The notes under the pieces are model-generated. The model did not search any database. It was not told the origin of the DNA and worked only from the letters and a program-made list of their open reading frames with translations. DNA of 32,768 nucleotides from an uncultured Pelagibacteraceae bacterium (lineage in GTDB: Bacteria; Pseudomonadota; Alphaproteobacteria; Pelagibacterales; Pelagibacteraceae): NCBI GenBank assembly GCA_902595125.1, contig CACJOY010000008.1:1-32768 (forward strand), written 5' to 3'. Positions 1 through 11,126 of this stretch are shown in pieces. Made by a program: the position numbers and the translations under genes. The number at the start of each line of letters is the position of its first letter. The first letter of the stretch is position 1.

Positions 1-2
1 TT

Positions 3-935
3 ATTAATTATTTTTTATTATTTTTTTTAATTTATATAATTAGTGGATACTTACTATTAAGAGGTATTACTCCAGATTTAAAGCTTATTAACACTTATCA
101 AGTGAATTTTTATCTTGAGGCAGTTCGGAACATTTGGCAAAATAACTCCGAGTGTGTTGAATTCGACAAAGACCTAATTTATGTACCAAAATTTAAGAAT
201 TGTAGTTTTAAAAATATTGAATTTGATACAAATATTTCATTTGATAGATTAGGAAGAATCTCAAATCATCCAAATGAAGAAAAAAATAAAAAAAAATCAA
301 TAGCAGTTATAGGTGATTCTTTTGCTATGGGGTGGGGAGTGAATGATAATGAGACATTTGCGTCCATATTAGAAAATAAGATTAATAAAAATGTCTACAA
401 TTTAGCAGTATCTAGTTATGGAACAAGGAGAGAATTAATAAGGCTTCAAAAAAGTGGTTTATTAGATCAAATAGACACAGTTATAATTCAATATTGTTAT
501 AATGACTTCGGAGAAAATAATAGTTTTGTGATTAATTCTGAGATTAATTCAAAAGAAAAATTTCAGAAAGTGACATCTTCTCAACCAAATTCTAATTGGA
601 GGAAGTTAAGGAGAACATTTAGATATTCAGTTCAAATTCCTATTGATTTGGTTAAAAAAAAACCTAATTCATTAGATTTTTTACCTCATCAAAATTTATT
701 ATTAAGTTTATTAAATGAATATCCATTAATTATGAGTAAAAAAATTTATATTTTTTATACTAATGGGCCAAATTTAAATTTTTCAAATTTTCCAAACGGA
801 AAACTTTTAGATAATGATAATATTTATTTTTTAGATATTAAATTAAAAAATGATCACTATTTTAAAATAGATGGTCATCTAAATAAAACTGGACATAAAT
901 TTATTGCAAAAGAATTATCAAAAGTAATTAAATAA
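3..935 (+). CDS. Membrane-anchored SGNH/GDSL-type hydrolase-like protein (5' end cut off by window)
   Basis: The reading frame is open from the left edge of the window. The GTG at 102 is only the first start-like codon, and the true start lies upstream. Codons 3-62 encode a very hydrophobic stretch (INYFLLFFLIYIISGYLLL) that looks like the end of an N-terminal membrane segment. The SGNH signature follows: block I AVIGDSFAMGWG carries the likely catalytic Ser, AVSSYG supplies the Gly block, QYCYND resembles the Asn block III, and DGHLNKTGH near the C terminus is the Asp-x-His block V. Such proteins often deacylate or acylate surface glycans or lipids. The nearby WecE-type sugar aminotransferase fits a cell-surface polysaccharide role, but the substrate cannot be told. 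The fold call is fairly safe; the specific function is unknown. Confidence 0.72.
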   Translation: MNYFLLFFLIYIISGYLLLRGITPDLKLINTYQVNFYLEAVRNIWQNNSECVEFDKDLIYVPKFKNCSFKNIEFDTNISFDRLGRISNHPNEEKNKKKSIAVIGDSFAMGWGVNDNETFASILENKINKNVYNLAVSSYGTRRELIRLQKSGLLDQIDTVIIQYCYNDFGENNSFVINSEINSKEKFQKVTSSQPNSNWRKLRRTFRYSVQIPIDLVKKKPNSLDFLPHQNLLLSLLNEYPLIMSKKIYIFYTNGPNLNFSNFPNGKLLDNDNIYFLDIKLKNDHYFKIDGHLNKTGHKFIAKELSKVIK

Positions 936-952
936 TTTTTTATTAAATATCG

Positions 953-1041
953 TGGCGGAGAGGACAAGATTCGAACTTGCGATACCAAAGGTATGCCAAC
1001 TTTCCAAGTTGGTGGATTAAACCAGACTCTCCCACCTCTCC
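953..1041 (-). tRNA. tRNA-Ser(GGA)
   Basis: On the minus strand a 7-bp acceptor stem (GGAGAGG with CCTCTCC) is followed by discriminator G and an encoded CCA (plus-strand TGG at 953-955). The anticodon loop TTGGAAA gives GGA. A long variable arm (ATACC/GGTAT) is typical of serine tRNA, and the T-loop TTCGAAT is canonical. Its 5' base is shared with the last base of the upstream aminotransferase stop codon, so the tRNA is probably cut from that gene's transcript. Confidence 0.95.
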
Positions 1042-2186
1042 TAATTAATCAAAAATTTTTTGAGCGAATTTAGTATTTTATTAAATTCTTTATCAGTGAT
1101 GTCTGAAAATAAAGGTAGACGTACAACTCGATTGTAAATTCTTTCAGTGACAGGTAGCTTATAATTACAAAATCTTTTTCCCATTTTTGACTTATGAAGA
1201 GGAACATAATGAAAAGTAGCTGCTATACCATTCTTTTGCATTACTTTTTTAAATTCGTTAGATTTTTTTAAACTTTTAAAAACTAATACAAAAAGGTGAT
1301 ATGCGCTTATACAATTTTTAATTGGTTTAATTAAATAAAACATATCATTTTTAAATTTATTTATATAATCTTTATATTTATTCCAAAATTTCTCTCTTTT
1401 TTTTTGAATTTTTTTAACTTTTTTAACTTGAGAATAAAGTAAAGCACTAGTCAATTCTGATGCTCTATATTCAGAACCAATATCCACCCAACTATAAAAA
1501 CCTTTTTTTTGAGAGGAGATTATTTTTTTTTTAAAATTATTTAGAAATTTTTTTCTATCTGTCCCTTTATCAAGAATCGTATTTGTTCTTTCAATCAAAG
1601 ATACGTTATTAATTGATATACATCCTGCTTGTCCCCCAACTAAATTTTTTGTCTCATGAAAGCTAAAAACTCCAATATCTCCTATAGTTCCAAGAAATTT
1701 ATTTTTGTATTTAGCTAAAAATGAATGAGCAGCATCTTCGATTAAATATATTCTTTTTTTTTTAGCTAAATTTGCGATTTTTTCAATTTCACATGAGTGA
1801 CCCGCATAGTGAATTACGTAAATAGCTTTGGTTTTTTTTGTAATTTTTCTTTTAATATCATCGTATGAAATATTTAGAGTTTTAGGATCGATCTCAGCAA
1901 ATACAGGTTTAGCATTTCTTAAAACTACTGAATTAGCAACAGATACGAATCCATATGAAGGCATTATGACTTCATCACCTTTTTTTAAGTTTATTAAAAT
2001 TGAGGAAATTTCTAGAGCTGCCGTGCAACTTTGAGTTAGGCTCACGAATTTTGATTTAATAAGTTTTTTGATAAGCGCCTCAGTTTTTTTTTGATAATAA
2101 CCATCGGTTAATATTTTAGACTTAATGACATTTTTAATGTATCTAAGGTCGCTTATATCTAAGGATGGCTTTGTAATAGGTATCAT
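1041..2186 (-). CDS. wecE: dTDP-4-amino-4,6-dideoxygalactose transaminase-like (DegT/DnrJ/EryC1/StrS) aminotransferase
   Basis: This is a 381-residue PLP-dependent sugar aminotransferase, close to the usual length of WecE/RffA. Visible landmarks are TQSCTAALE near the N terminus (phosphate and substrate loop), GDEVIMPSYGF, VIHYAGHSCE, LIEDAAHS with the PLP-ring-binding Asp, and SFHETKN, where the Lys forms the internal aldimine. The HETKN signature separates WecE-type enzymes from most other family members. The family converts a dTDP-4-keto-6-deoxyhexose to the 4-amino sugar used in lipopolysaccharide or other surface glycans. The start ATG is followed by the usual IPITKPS opening. The substrate assignment is by family only. 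The gene abuts tRNA-Ser downstream. Confidence 0.85.
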   Translation of the reverse strand: MIPITKPSLDISDLRYIKNVIKSKILTDGYYQKKTEALIKKLIKSKFVSLTQSCTAALEISSILINLKKGDEVIMPSYGFVSVANSVVLRNAKPVFAEIDPKTLNISYDDIKRKITKKTKAIYVIHYAGHSCEIEKIANLAKKKRIYLIEDAAHSFLAKYKNKFLGTIGDIGVFSFHETKNLVGGQAGCISINNVSLIERTNTILDKGTDRKKFLNNFKKKIISSQKKGFYSWVDIGSEYRASELTSALLYSQVKKVKKIQKKREKFWNKYKDYINKFKNDMFYLIKPIKNCISAYHLFVLVFKSLKKSNEFKKVMQKNGIAATFHYVPLHKSKMGKRFCNYKLPVTERIYNRVVRLPLFSDITDKEFNKILNSLKKFLIN

Positions 2187-2341
2187 TTTAAAATAATTAT
2201 TTTATACGATAAATTTAACTAGTTACCAGGTATTTATTTGCACATGTAAGATTTTAATTAAAAAGTAAAAGGGATGCATTTTTTATATGTTTTTTTTAGG
2301 TGAAATAAATTATTAAAATAGTTAATTCTAAGTAAAAATGT

Positions 2342-2347
2342 TATAAT
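2342..2347 (+). promoter_or_regulatory. Candidate -10 box of gyrB
   Basis: A perfect TATAAT lies 21 bp before the gyrB ATG in a 182-bp divergent intergenic region. No convincing -35 is visible at the right distance. Transcription from here would leave only about 15 nt of leader, and there is no Shine-Dalgarno sequence before the ATG. Confidence 0.45.
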
Positions 2348-2362
2348 TATCTTTTCAATTAA

Positions 2363-4432
<2,070 letters not shown>

Positions 4433-4435
4433 AAA

Positions 4436-5716
4436 ATGAAGTTTTTTGAAACTTCAAAATATTATACATTAAAAAAATCTACATATATTTCACTTAGATG
4501 GATCGGAATTATTGGTCAATTAATTTCAATTAATTTAGTTTATTTTTATTTTGGTTTTGATTTTGACTTTTTTCTCTCAAATTTGATTATTTTTTTTGGT
4601 ATTATTAGCAATCTGTATTTGATTTTAATTTACAATAAAACCCAACTTTCTGATAGATCTGCTCTAATTTTTCTAATAATTGATATATTCCAATTAGGTG
4701 CATTAATTTATCTTACAGGAGGTATTGTTAATCCTTTTGTAATTTTTCTAATAATTCCGAGTGTTTTTGCATCTACTAACTTAGGTCTAAGAACAAATAT
4801 TTTTTTAGTTATCATTACATTATTGAGTATAACTTTTTTGACTTTTTATTCTAAAGATTTACCAGCACCTTTGAACAATCATTTTCATGTTGATCCATAT
4901 TATTATTATTCAATTCCTATAGCATTAATAATAGCTTTAATATTTCTAAATTATTTTGCTATTATTTTTGGATCTGAGTCTAGATTAAGAAAAGAAGCTT
5001 TAAATAAAATGGAGGAAGTAATGGCTAAAGAACATGAAATGTTATCATTAGGTGGTCAGGCCGCTGCCGCTGCACATTCACTCGGAACACCATTGTCAAC
5101 AATTAAGATCATTACTCAAGAATTAAAAAAACAATTGAAAAATCAAAAAGACGTCATTCAAGATGTTGAGTTATTATCTAGTCAAGTTGAAAGGTGTAAT
5201 GAAATTTTAAAAAAATTAACATTAAATCCGATTGAGGAAGACGAATTTATTGACGAGGACTCGAGTATCAAAGATTATATAAAGGAAATAATACTATCTT
5301 TTAAGGAAACAAGCGATAAAGAATTTGTATTTAACTTTGATCAAGATTCTAATTCAAAAAAAATTACAAAATCTATTGAAATTATTTATGGTTTAAGAAA
5401 TTTTATTGGTAATGCAAATAAATATAGTTCAAATAAAATTTTTATTACTCTTAAAAGTGACAATGAATTTACAGAAGTTATAATTGAAGACGATGGGAGA
5501 GGATATCCTAACGATATAATTTCAAAAATTGGAGAGCCTTATTTAAGATCTGATAATCAAATTTATAAAAATAAATCAGGCTTAGGATTAGGTATATTTA
5601 TAGGAAAAACTCTACTTGAAAAAAATTTTGCAATAATAAATTGTAAAAACTCACAAACAAGAAGTGGTGCAGAAGTTGCTATAAAATGGAAAAATAGTGA
5701 TTTATTAAAAATCTAA
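4436..5716 (+). CDS. regB: RegB/PrrB-type redox sensor histidine kinase
   Basis: The protein has 426 residues. About six hydrophobic segments lie between residues 20 and 178 and contain GGIVNPF (95-101), the ubiquinone-binding heptapeptide known from RegB/PrrB. The dimerisation/H-box is [15 protein letters not shown] with phospho-acceptor His about 214. [10 protein letters not shown] holds a Cys (about 254) at the place of the redox-active RegB cysteine. The ATPase domain has an N-box ([14 protein letters not shown]), G1 (EDDGRGYP) and G2 ([10 protein letters not shown]). In the family it controls respiratory and redox genes by phosphorylating RegA, which is not in this window. The residue after the H-box His is Ser, where Glu is usual. 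It lies 3 bp after gyrB and overlaps the convergent cobT end by 4 bp. Confidence 0.88.
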   Translation: MKFFETSKYYTLKKSTYISLRWIGIIGQLISINLVYFYFGFDFDFFLSNLIIFFGIISNLYLILIYNKTQLSDRSALIFLIIDIFQLGALIYLTGGIVNPFVIFLIIPSVFASTNLGLRTNIFLVIITLLSITFLTFYSKDLPAPLNNHFHVDPYYYYSIPIALIIALIFLNYFAIIFGSESRLRKEALNKMEEVMAKEHEMLSLGGQAAAAAHSLGTPLSTIKIITQELKKQLKNQKDVIQDVELLSSQVERCNEILKKLTLNPIEEDEFIDEDSSIKDYIKEIILSFKETSDKEFVFNFDQDSNSKKITKSIEIIYGLRNFIGNANKYSSNKIFITLKSDNEFTEVIIEDDGRGYPNDIISKIGEPYLRSDNQIYKNKSGLGLGIFIGKTLLEKNFAIINCKNSQTRSGAEVAIKWKNSDLLKI

Positions 5717-7521
5717 TGAAGTTTATTCTTTTTATCAAACAAAGAACTTAATTGAGATATCATTACATCACCTAGCTCATTAACATCAGTAATCTTAATT
5801 GCTCGATTATAATACCTAGAAACATCGTGACCAATACCAATTGCTAAAATCTCTATATCTGTTTTATCCTCAATAAATTTAACCATTTTTTTTAAGTGTT
5901 TTTCAAGAAAATCGCCAGAATTTACAGATAATGTTGAGTCATCAACAGGTGCTCCATCTGAAATTACCATAAGTATCTTTCTTTCTTCTTTCCTTTTTTT
6001 GAGACGATTAAAAGCCCATGATATAGCTTCTCCATCAATGTTCTCTTTTAACAATCCCTCCTTTAACATTAAACCAAGATTTATTTTTGATTGTCTCCAA
6101 TGAGTATCTGCACTTTTGTAAATTATATGTCTTAAATCATTTAATCTCCCAGGAGTTTTTGGTTTACCTTTTTTATTCCAAATCTCTCTACTCTGACCAC
6201 CTTTCCAGTTTTTTGTAGTAAATCCCAATATTTCTACTTTGACAGAACATCTTTCTAGTGTTCTTGAGAGAATATCTGCGCAGATAGCTGCAATCGTAAT
6301 TGGTCTTCCTCTCATTGACCCAGAATTATCTATCAATAAGGTAACCACTGTGTCTTTAAAATCTAAATCTTTTTCTTTTTTAAATGACAAAGAATTATAG
6401 GGATCCATAATTATCCTTGGTAATTTAGAGCTATCTAATAGTCCTTCTTCCAAATCAAATTCCCACGCACGATTTTGTTTAGCTAGTAGTTGTCTTTGAA
6501 GTTTATTAGCAAGTTTTGTAATAATATCCTGAAAACCAATTAGTTGCTGATCTAAAGTTTTTCTTAATTTATTTGTTTCATCAGCATTCTCAAGATTTTC
6601 TGCTTTAGTGATCTCATCAAATTGACTTGTAAAAATTTTATATTCTATGTCAATAGTATTCAATTCTTTATTCTGGATTACTTGTTCATTATTTTGTGCA
6701 TCTGAGTCTGTATCAATTAATTGCTCATCTAGTTTATACTCATTAATATCATACTCTGAGTCTAAACTAGCTTCTCTTTCCTGGTCTTTATTTTCATCTT
6801 TTTTATCATCATTATTTGAGTCTTGATCATCATTTGCCCGATTTTCTTGACCATCATCTTTATTTTCTTCTTTTATGTCTTCTGTATCTTCAGTTTGAAA
6901 TATATCCATTTCTTGAAGTATTTTTGAAAATTTTGATGAATATTCATCTTGATTTTCTAAATTTTCTTTAAGAAAATTAATATGTTTATTTATAGATTGT
7001 TCAAAATCGTGTTCCCAAAAACTTAACATTTTATTTGTTAATGAGTTTAATTTTATATTGTGAAATTTTTTAAGCATATATAATTCAAAAGCTTCATTTA
7101 CGCTAACATCTTCTTTTGTTTTAAGTTGATCTTTTTTTTTTAAACTTATAATTTGATTATAATTTTCTGTAAAATTTTTTTGTATTCCTTTGAGCATTTT
7201 ACCTCCTAAAGACTCACATCTTATTTTTTCCGCGATTAAGTATAATGATTTACAGGATGAATTGATTGGTAAATTTTTTTTATATATTTCTTTATCGGAA
7301 AACTTTTTTTTTAACGCAGATGAGTCAGATTCTGCTCTTGCTTTTATAAAATCAGCTTTTGTATTAAGATTATCTAAATCTAAAAAATCATATTTATGTA
7401 AATTTTTATTTTTATCAAATTTATCTTTGATCTTAAAGTCATCTGCGATGACTTTAAATGTTGAAGAAAGAGCTTGTTTTAATTTTTCTTTTAAATTTAC
7501 TAGTTTATTGGTATCACTCAT
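5713..7521 (-). CDS. cobT: CobT-like VWA-domain protein (aerobic cobaltochelatase subunit family)
   Basis: The protein has 602 residues. The N-terminal half is helical. A long stretch extremely rich in Asp, Glu, Asn and Lys (about residues 213-280) follows, as seen in CobT proteins. The C-terminal part is a von Willebrand A domain with a MIDAS motif in [11 protein letters not shown] plus [10 protein letters not shown] and [10 protein letters not shown]. In cobalamin producers CobT works with the AAA+ protein CobS and the chelatase CobN to insert cobalt into the corrin ring. No cobN or other cob gene is in the window. CobST pairs without CobN are common in alphaproteobacteria, where the target is unsettled. 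It begins directly after the cobS stop, so the two are surely co-transcribed. Family certain; role less so. Confidence 0.88.
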   Translation of the reverse strand: MSDTNKLVNLKEKLKQALSSTFKVIADDFKIKDKFDKNKNLHKYDFLDLDNLNTKADFIKARAESDSSALKKKFSDKEIYKKNLPINSSCKSLYLIAEKIRCESLGGKMLKGIQKNFTENYNQIISLKKKDQLKTKEDVSVNEAFELYMLKKFHNIKLNSLTNKMLSFWEHDFEQSINKHINFLKENLENQDEYSSKFSKILQEMDIFQTEDTEDIKEENKDDGQENRANDDQDSNNDDKKDENKDQEREASLDSEYDINEYKLDEQLIDTDSDAQNNEQVIQNKELNTIDIEYKIFTSQFDEITKAENLENADETNKLRKTLDQQLIGFQDIITKLANKLQRQLLAKQNRAWEFDLEEGLLDSSKLPRIIMDPYNSLSFKKEKDLDFKDTVVTLLIDNSGSMRGRPITIAAICADILSRTLERCSVKVEILGFTTKNWKGGQSREIWNKKGKPKTPGRLNDLRHIIYKSADTHWRQSKINLGLMLKEGLLKENIDGEAISWAFNRLKKRKEERKILMVISDGAPVDDSTLSVNSGDFLEKHLKKMVKFIEDKTDIEILAIGIGHDVSRYYNRAIKITDVNELGDVMISQLSSLFDKKNKLH

Positions 7522-8496
7522 TTACAGTTGAGTATGCGCAAGTGACTCAGGTAGTTCGTCCCCAAAACATCTTTGATAATATTCTGCAATTATATTTTTC
7601 TCAATTTCATCACATTTGTTTAAAAACGTAACCCTAAAAGCATAACCTGTGTCTTTGAATATTTCTGTATTTTCAGCCCAATGCATAACTGTTCTTGGGC
7701 TCATTAAGGTGGATATATCTCCAGCTATAAATCCTTTTCTTGTGAGTGAAGCAACTTTAATCATATTGGCAATAGTTTCTTTACCCTTCTGATTATTAAA
7801 ATTTTTATTTTTAGCTAGTATTATTTCCATTTCTTTATCAAGAGATAAATAGTTTAAGCTTGTTACTATATTCCATCTATCCATTTGTCCTTGATTTATT
7901 TGTTGAGTACCATGATAAAGTCCTGTGGTATCACCTAGTCCAACAGTATTAGAAGTGGCAAATAATCGAAAAAATTTATTTTGTTTTATTACTTTATTTT
8001 TATCTAGAAGTGTAAAATTTCCTTCAGCTTCTAAAACTCTTTGAATTACAAACATAACATCTGGTCTACCAGCATCGTATTCATCAAAAACTAAAGCGAC
8101 AGGATTTTGAATTGACCAAGGAAGAATACCCTCGTTAAATTGAGTGATTTGTTTACCTTCTTTTAAAACGATTGCATCTTTTCCAATAAGATCAATTCTA
8201 CTAATGTGGCTATCGAGATTCACCCTTATGCATGGCCAGTTTAACCTAGCGGCAACTTGTTCTATATGAGTGGATTTACCTGTTCCGTGATAGCCTTGAA
8301 TTAATACTCGTTTATTGAATGAAAAACCTGAGATTATTGCAAGAGTTGTATCTCTATCGAACTTATAATTTTTATCGATATCAGGAACATACTCACTTTT
8401 TTTTGAGAAAGCATCAACTTCTAATTTTGTATCAATGCCAAAAGTTTGTTTCACAGAAACTTTAATATCAGGTTGTATATTTAAATCAGGTGTCAA
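7522..8496 (-). CDS. cobS: CobS-like AAA+ ATPase (aerobic cobaltochelatase subunit family)
   Basis: The 324-residue MoxR/CobS-class AAA+ ATPase has Walker A GYHGTGKSTHIEQ (about residue 88), Walker B ALVFDEYDAG, sensor-1 region LFATSNTVGLGDTTGLYHG and an arginine-rich C-terminal part. Length and pattern match CobS over the full protein, including the N-terminal KQTFGID segment. CobS hexamers remodel or energise a metal chelatase with CobT. The start overlaps the upstream J-domain gene by 11 bp and its stop touches cobT, forming a tight three-gene unit. Confidence 0.92.
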   Translation of the reverse strand: MTPDLNIQPDIKVSVKQTFGIDTKLEVDAFSKKSEYVPDIDKNYKFDRDTTLAIISGFSFNKRVLIQGYHGTGKSTHIEQVAARLNWPCIRVNLDSHISRIDLIGKDAIVLKEGKQITQFNEGILPWSIQNPVALVFDEYDAGRPDVMFVIQRVLEAEGNFTLLDKNKVIKQNKFFRLFATSNTVGLGDTTGLYHGTQQINQGQMDRWNIVTSLNYLSLDKEMEIILAKNKNFNNQKGKETIANMIKVASLTRKGFIAGDISTLMSPRTVMHWAENTEIFKDTGYAFRVTFLNKCDEIEKNIIAEYYQRCFGDELPESLAHTQL

Positions 8497-9013
8497 TTTT
8501 TTCCTTATATGTTTTTTTTAATTGGGTATAAGCCAAAGTAATTAATTTAAGTTTTTCTTCGAATTTTTTATTCCCAGAATTCATATCAGGGTGAAATTTT
8601 TTGACAAGTGTTTTGAATTTTTCCTGAATTTTCCTCCATTTTAAACCTACTGAAAGGCCAAGAATACTAAAAGCTTTTATATCCTTGTGGTCAAATTTAA
8701 ATTGACGCATGCTATTTAAATCACTTTTAAATTTATTTGTATCCAATTCGTCTCTAAGAGTATTATTCCATAGTACTTTGAAAAAATTATCAGAAGAGCT
8801 GAAACTTTGAGTGGGTTTATGCCAAACCATATCAGATCTTAAAAAATTCATTATCTGATTGTCATCCATTCCAGAAAAATAGTTCCAATTTTTGTTAAAT
8901 TCCTTAACATGTTCAAGGCAAAGTAATCTAAATTTTTTACTATTATCTTTTTCTACTGGAGCTTTATACTCACCTAATTCCTTACAATTATTCCAGTCAC
9001 AAATATTTTTCAT
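8486..9013 (-). CDS. J-domain co-chaperone with N-terminal cysteine cluster
   Basis: The protein has 175 residues. The N-terminal part has CDWNNCKELGEY, followed by LLCLEHVKEFNKNWNYF, a Cys/His arrangement suggesting a small metal site. The C-terminal third (about 112-170) is a J domain with the HPD tripeptide in FHPDMNSG, which would stimulate an Hsp70 ATPase. The same type of gene is typically found beside cobS and cobT in alphaproteobacteria, suggesting a chaperone role for that complex (inference). The start codon is only 20 bp from the divergent bolA, so its mRNA may be leaderless. Confidence 0.85.
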   Translation of the reverse strand: MKNICDWNNCKELGEYKAPVEKDNSKKFRLLCLEHVKEFNKNWNYFSGMDDNQIMNFLRSDMVWHKPTQSFSSSDNFFKVLWNNTLRDELDTNKFKSDLNSMRQFKFDHKDIKAFSILGLSVGLKWRKIQEKFKTLVKKFHPDMNSGNKKFEEKLKLITLAYTQLKKTYKEKIDT

Positions 9014-9017
9014 GGTA

Positions 9018-9023
9018 TATAAT
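9018..9023 (+). promoter_or_regulatory. Candidate -10 in the 20-bp bolA / J-domain divergent spacer
   Basis: TATAAT sits 10 bp before the bolA ATG. The same A/T run read on the other strand offers TATTAT just before the J-domain gene start. With only 20 bp between the start codons, any -35 elements must lie inside the opposite gene, and transcripts would be leaderless or nearly so. Confidence 0.4.
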
Positions 9024-9033
9024 AAAGTTATTT

Positions 9034-9294
9034 ATGGATATAAATGAACTAATTACAATTATTAAAAAAAAACTTCAAAGTCAAATTAATATTGAAAATA
9101 TTACAATTGAAGACAAATCATTTCTTCATAAGAACCACAAAGGGAATCAAAAAGGAAAATTTCATTTGAAAATAAATATTAAATCTGAAGAATTAAAAGA
9201 AATGGGTAAAATTGAAAATAATAAAAAGGTCTTTAAAATTCTTGAGGAAGAATTAAAAAATAATATACATTCAATACAAATTTTAATTAATTAA
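9034..9294 (+). CDS. bolA: BolA-family protein
   Basis: This is an 86-residue BolA-fold protein, with the N-terminal helix IKKKLQSQI, a central loop EDKSFLHKNHKGNQKGKFHLKINI with the family His/Gly segment, and the C-terminal helix. BolA-like proteins pair with monothiol glutaredoxins and take part in iron-sulfur trafficking or stress regulation. The divergent neighbour is the J-domain–cobS–cobT unit, a usual alphaproteobacterial arrangement. Its 3' end overlaps the convergent aroB by 12 bp. The subfamily (BolA, IbaG or YrbA type) cannot be fixed. Confidence 0.82.
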   Translation: MDINELITIIKKKLQSQINIENITIEDKSFLHKNHKGNQKGKFHLKINIKSEELKEMGKIENNKKVFKILEEELKNNIHSIQILIN

Positions 9295-10389
9295 TTCTTT
9301 TTTAAGAAATAATTTAATACGCTTTTTATTATACTGACCATCAATTTTTGGAAAACCAATTTTTTTTAATAATATTAAATTTATCATATTTGATTTATTT
9401 TTTTTGTCTTTTGTCATAAATGATACTATTTTATTGATGTCTCTCGAGGAAAAAAATTCTTTTAAATTATTAGGTAATTTTGATTTTTCGAAGTGATTGA
9501 TAATTGAACCATGTTCTTTTTTCTTTAAAATTTTATTTTCTAAACTAAATTTAAGTGCAGAATGAATACCTAGTAATACAGCCTCTCCATGATTTAATTT
9601 CCTAGAATAACCCAAAGTCGCTTCATAAGCATGAGCAAATGTGTGTCCGAAATTTAAAACTTTCCTTAAATTTTTTTCTTTTTCATCTTTTTCAACAACA
9701 TTTTTTTTTATTTTACAACTTTCATAAATAGCTTTTTCAATGAAGGGGGACTTTAAATTTATAATATTTTCAAAATTTTTATTTAGAAATTTATAAAAAT
9801 TTTTATTAGAAATTAATGAATGTTTTAATATTTCACCATAACCGCAAATTACCTCTCTTTTAGGAAGTGTTTTTAAAAAATTACAATCACTAATAACAAG
9901 TTTTGGTTGATAAAAACTTCCTATGAGGTTTTTTCCATGACTTGTATTAATACCTGTTTTTCCCCCTATAGAAGAGTCAACTTGGGATAAAAGAGTTGTT
10001 GGAATGTTAATAAATGTAATTCCTCTTTTAAATAAGCTTGCCGCGAATCCACTTATATCACCAACAATACCCCCTCCAATAGAAATCAAACAATCATCTC
10101 TAGAAAAATTTTTATCAAGTAAAGTTTTAATAATATTATTTGTATTTTTTTGATTTTTATTTACTTCGTTTGCTTTTATATAGTGAATAAAAATTTTTTT
10201 ATTTTTCAAATTTTTTTTAATCAATAATGTCATTTTTTTTGGAACATTCTTGTCAACAACCAATAGACAATTATTAAATTTAATAGAATTTTTTTTTATT
10301 ATTGAAGAAAGTTTAGAAATTATATTTTGTCCAATAAATATGGGATATTTTTGACTTTGCGAATTGACTATTATTTTTCTTAAATTCAT
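9283..10389 (-). CDS. aroB: 3-dehydroquinate synthase
   Basis: The 368-residue NAD- and metal-dependent enzyme converts DAHP to 3-dehydroquinate in the shikimate pathway. Visible motifs are GGGIVGDISGFAASLFKRG (NAD/substrate region), IPTTLLSQVDSSIGGKTGIN, GEILKHSLI, and the metal-binding VLNFGHTFAHAYE and NHGEAVLLGI. Length is normal. The start ATG overlaps the aroK stop by 4 bp, so the two shikimate genes are translationally coupled, a common pairing. Confidence 0.95.
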   Translation of the reverse strand: MNLRKIIVNSQSQKYPIFIGQNIISKLSSIIKKNSIKFNNCLLVVDKNVPKKMTLLIKKNLKNKKIFIHYIKANEVNKNQKNTNNIIKTLLDKNFSRDDCLISIGGGIVGDISGFAASLFKRGITFINIPTTLLSQVDSSIGGKTGINTSHGKNLIGSFYQPKLVISDCNFLKTLPKREVICGYGEILKHSLISNKNFYKFLNKNFENIINLKSPFIEKAIYESCKIKKNVVEKDEKEKNLRKVLNFGHTFAHAYEATLGYSRKLNHGEAVLLGIHSALKFSLENKILKKKEHGSIINHFEKSKLPNNLKEFFSSRDINKIVSFMTKDKKNKSNMINLILLKKIGFPKIDGQYNKKRIKLFLKKELIN

Positions 10390-10889
10390 AAATTTTTCAT
10401 AACTTTTTCAACTATTTCAAATTTCGTAAGATTGTCACAATTTATCTTATAACGTGCTTTTGAATAGATACTAGATCGTTTCTTGATTAAATCTAATAAT
10501 TCATCCTTAGAGGATTGAATAGCAATTGGTCTTTTTTTGCTATTTTTTATTCTTTTAACAAGAGTTTCATCATCCCATTGTAACCAAAAAGACAAATGAT
10601 TATTTAAAATTTCCTTTCTTACCTTTTTACTCATAAAGGTTCCTCCACCTAGAGAGATTACAATTTTACTCCTTCTCAGTATTTTGAGAGCCATTATTTC
10701 CTCGAATTCACGAAAAAATTTTTCACCCTTAGTCTCAAAAATTTTTGAAATTTTCATGCCTAGTTCATTCTCAATTTGTCTATCTATATCAAAAAAATTT
10801 AATTTAAGCTTTTTAGAAACTAAAGATCCTATAGAGGTCTTTCCAGACCCCATCATTCCTAAAAATACAATGTTTTCTTTTGATTTCAT
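10386..10889 (-). CDS. aroK: Shikimate kinase
   Basis: The enzyme phosphorylates shikimate at position 3. Walker A is GMMGSGKTS, shikimate contacts are in FFDIDRQIE and FFREFE, the glycine-rich strand is SLGGGTF, and the lid arginine is in KKRPIA. I place the start at the ATG at 10889 (MKSKENIVFLG), giving about 167 residues, the family norm. A longer frame to 10952 would add 21 residues with no family match and run into the start of the divergent small membrane ORF. A weak purine-rich stretch (AAAGAA) precedes the chosen ATG. Confidence 0.93.
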   Translation of the reverse strand: MKSKENIVFLGMMGSGKTSIGSLVSKKLKLNFFDIDRQIENELGMKISKIFETKGEKFFREFEEIMALKILRRSKIVISLGGGTFMSKKVRKEILNNHLSFWLQWDDETLVKRIKNSKKRPIAIQSSKDELLDLIKKRSSIYSKARYKINCDNLTKFEIVEKVMKNL

Positions 10890-10946
10890 AAGTTTCTTTA
10901 TTGAAAAAACACAAATATGTCTTAATTTGAAATTATCTAAATTTAT

Positions 10947-11126
10947 ATGCAATTTATTAAAAAAACAAGTTTGAGAACAAGTATTATTGGTTTAACAATA
11001 AAATTTGCTTTAGTTTTAGTTATAATTCTTGGAGTTATTTTTTTGTTAAATAAGATAGATTTTCCCGCACCAAAAGAAGAGATAGAAAAAATTATCCCTA
11101 ATGAAAATTTCAAAATCATTAAATAA
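10947..11126 (+). CDS. Small single-span membrane protein, 59 aa
   Basis: An ATG at 10947 opens a 59-codon frame ending TAA at 11126. It has a basic N terminus (MQFIKKTSLRTS), one clear membrane helix (FALVLVIILGVIFLL) and a charged tail with acidic and proline residues (DFPAPKEEIEKII). The next gene begins inside its last codons in another frame (26-bp overlap), a pattern typical of translational coupling. The charge pattern predicts an N-in orientation with the tail in the periplasm. I do not recognise a family. The layout of basic head, helix and charged tail is not what random A/T-rich sequence tends to give. Confidence 0.6.
   Translation: MQFIKKTSLRTSIIGLTIKFALVLVIILGVIFLLNKIDFPAPKEEIEKIIPNENFKIIK

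Noticed and set aside
1828..2034. Plus-strand frame opposite wecE
   Set aside because: Antisense shadow of a well-recognised gene, without start signals or protein-like composition.
10890..10952. 21-residue N-terminal extension of aroK
   Set aside because: Shikimate kinase normally begins just before the Walker A strand, as from ATG 10889. The extension runs into the start of the divergent small membrane ORF.
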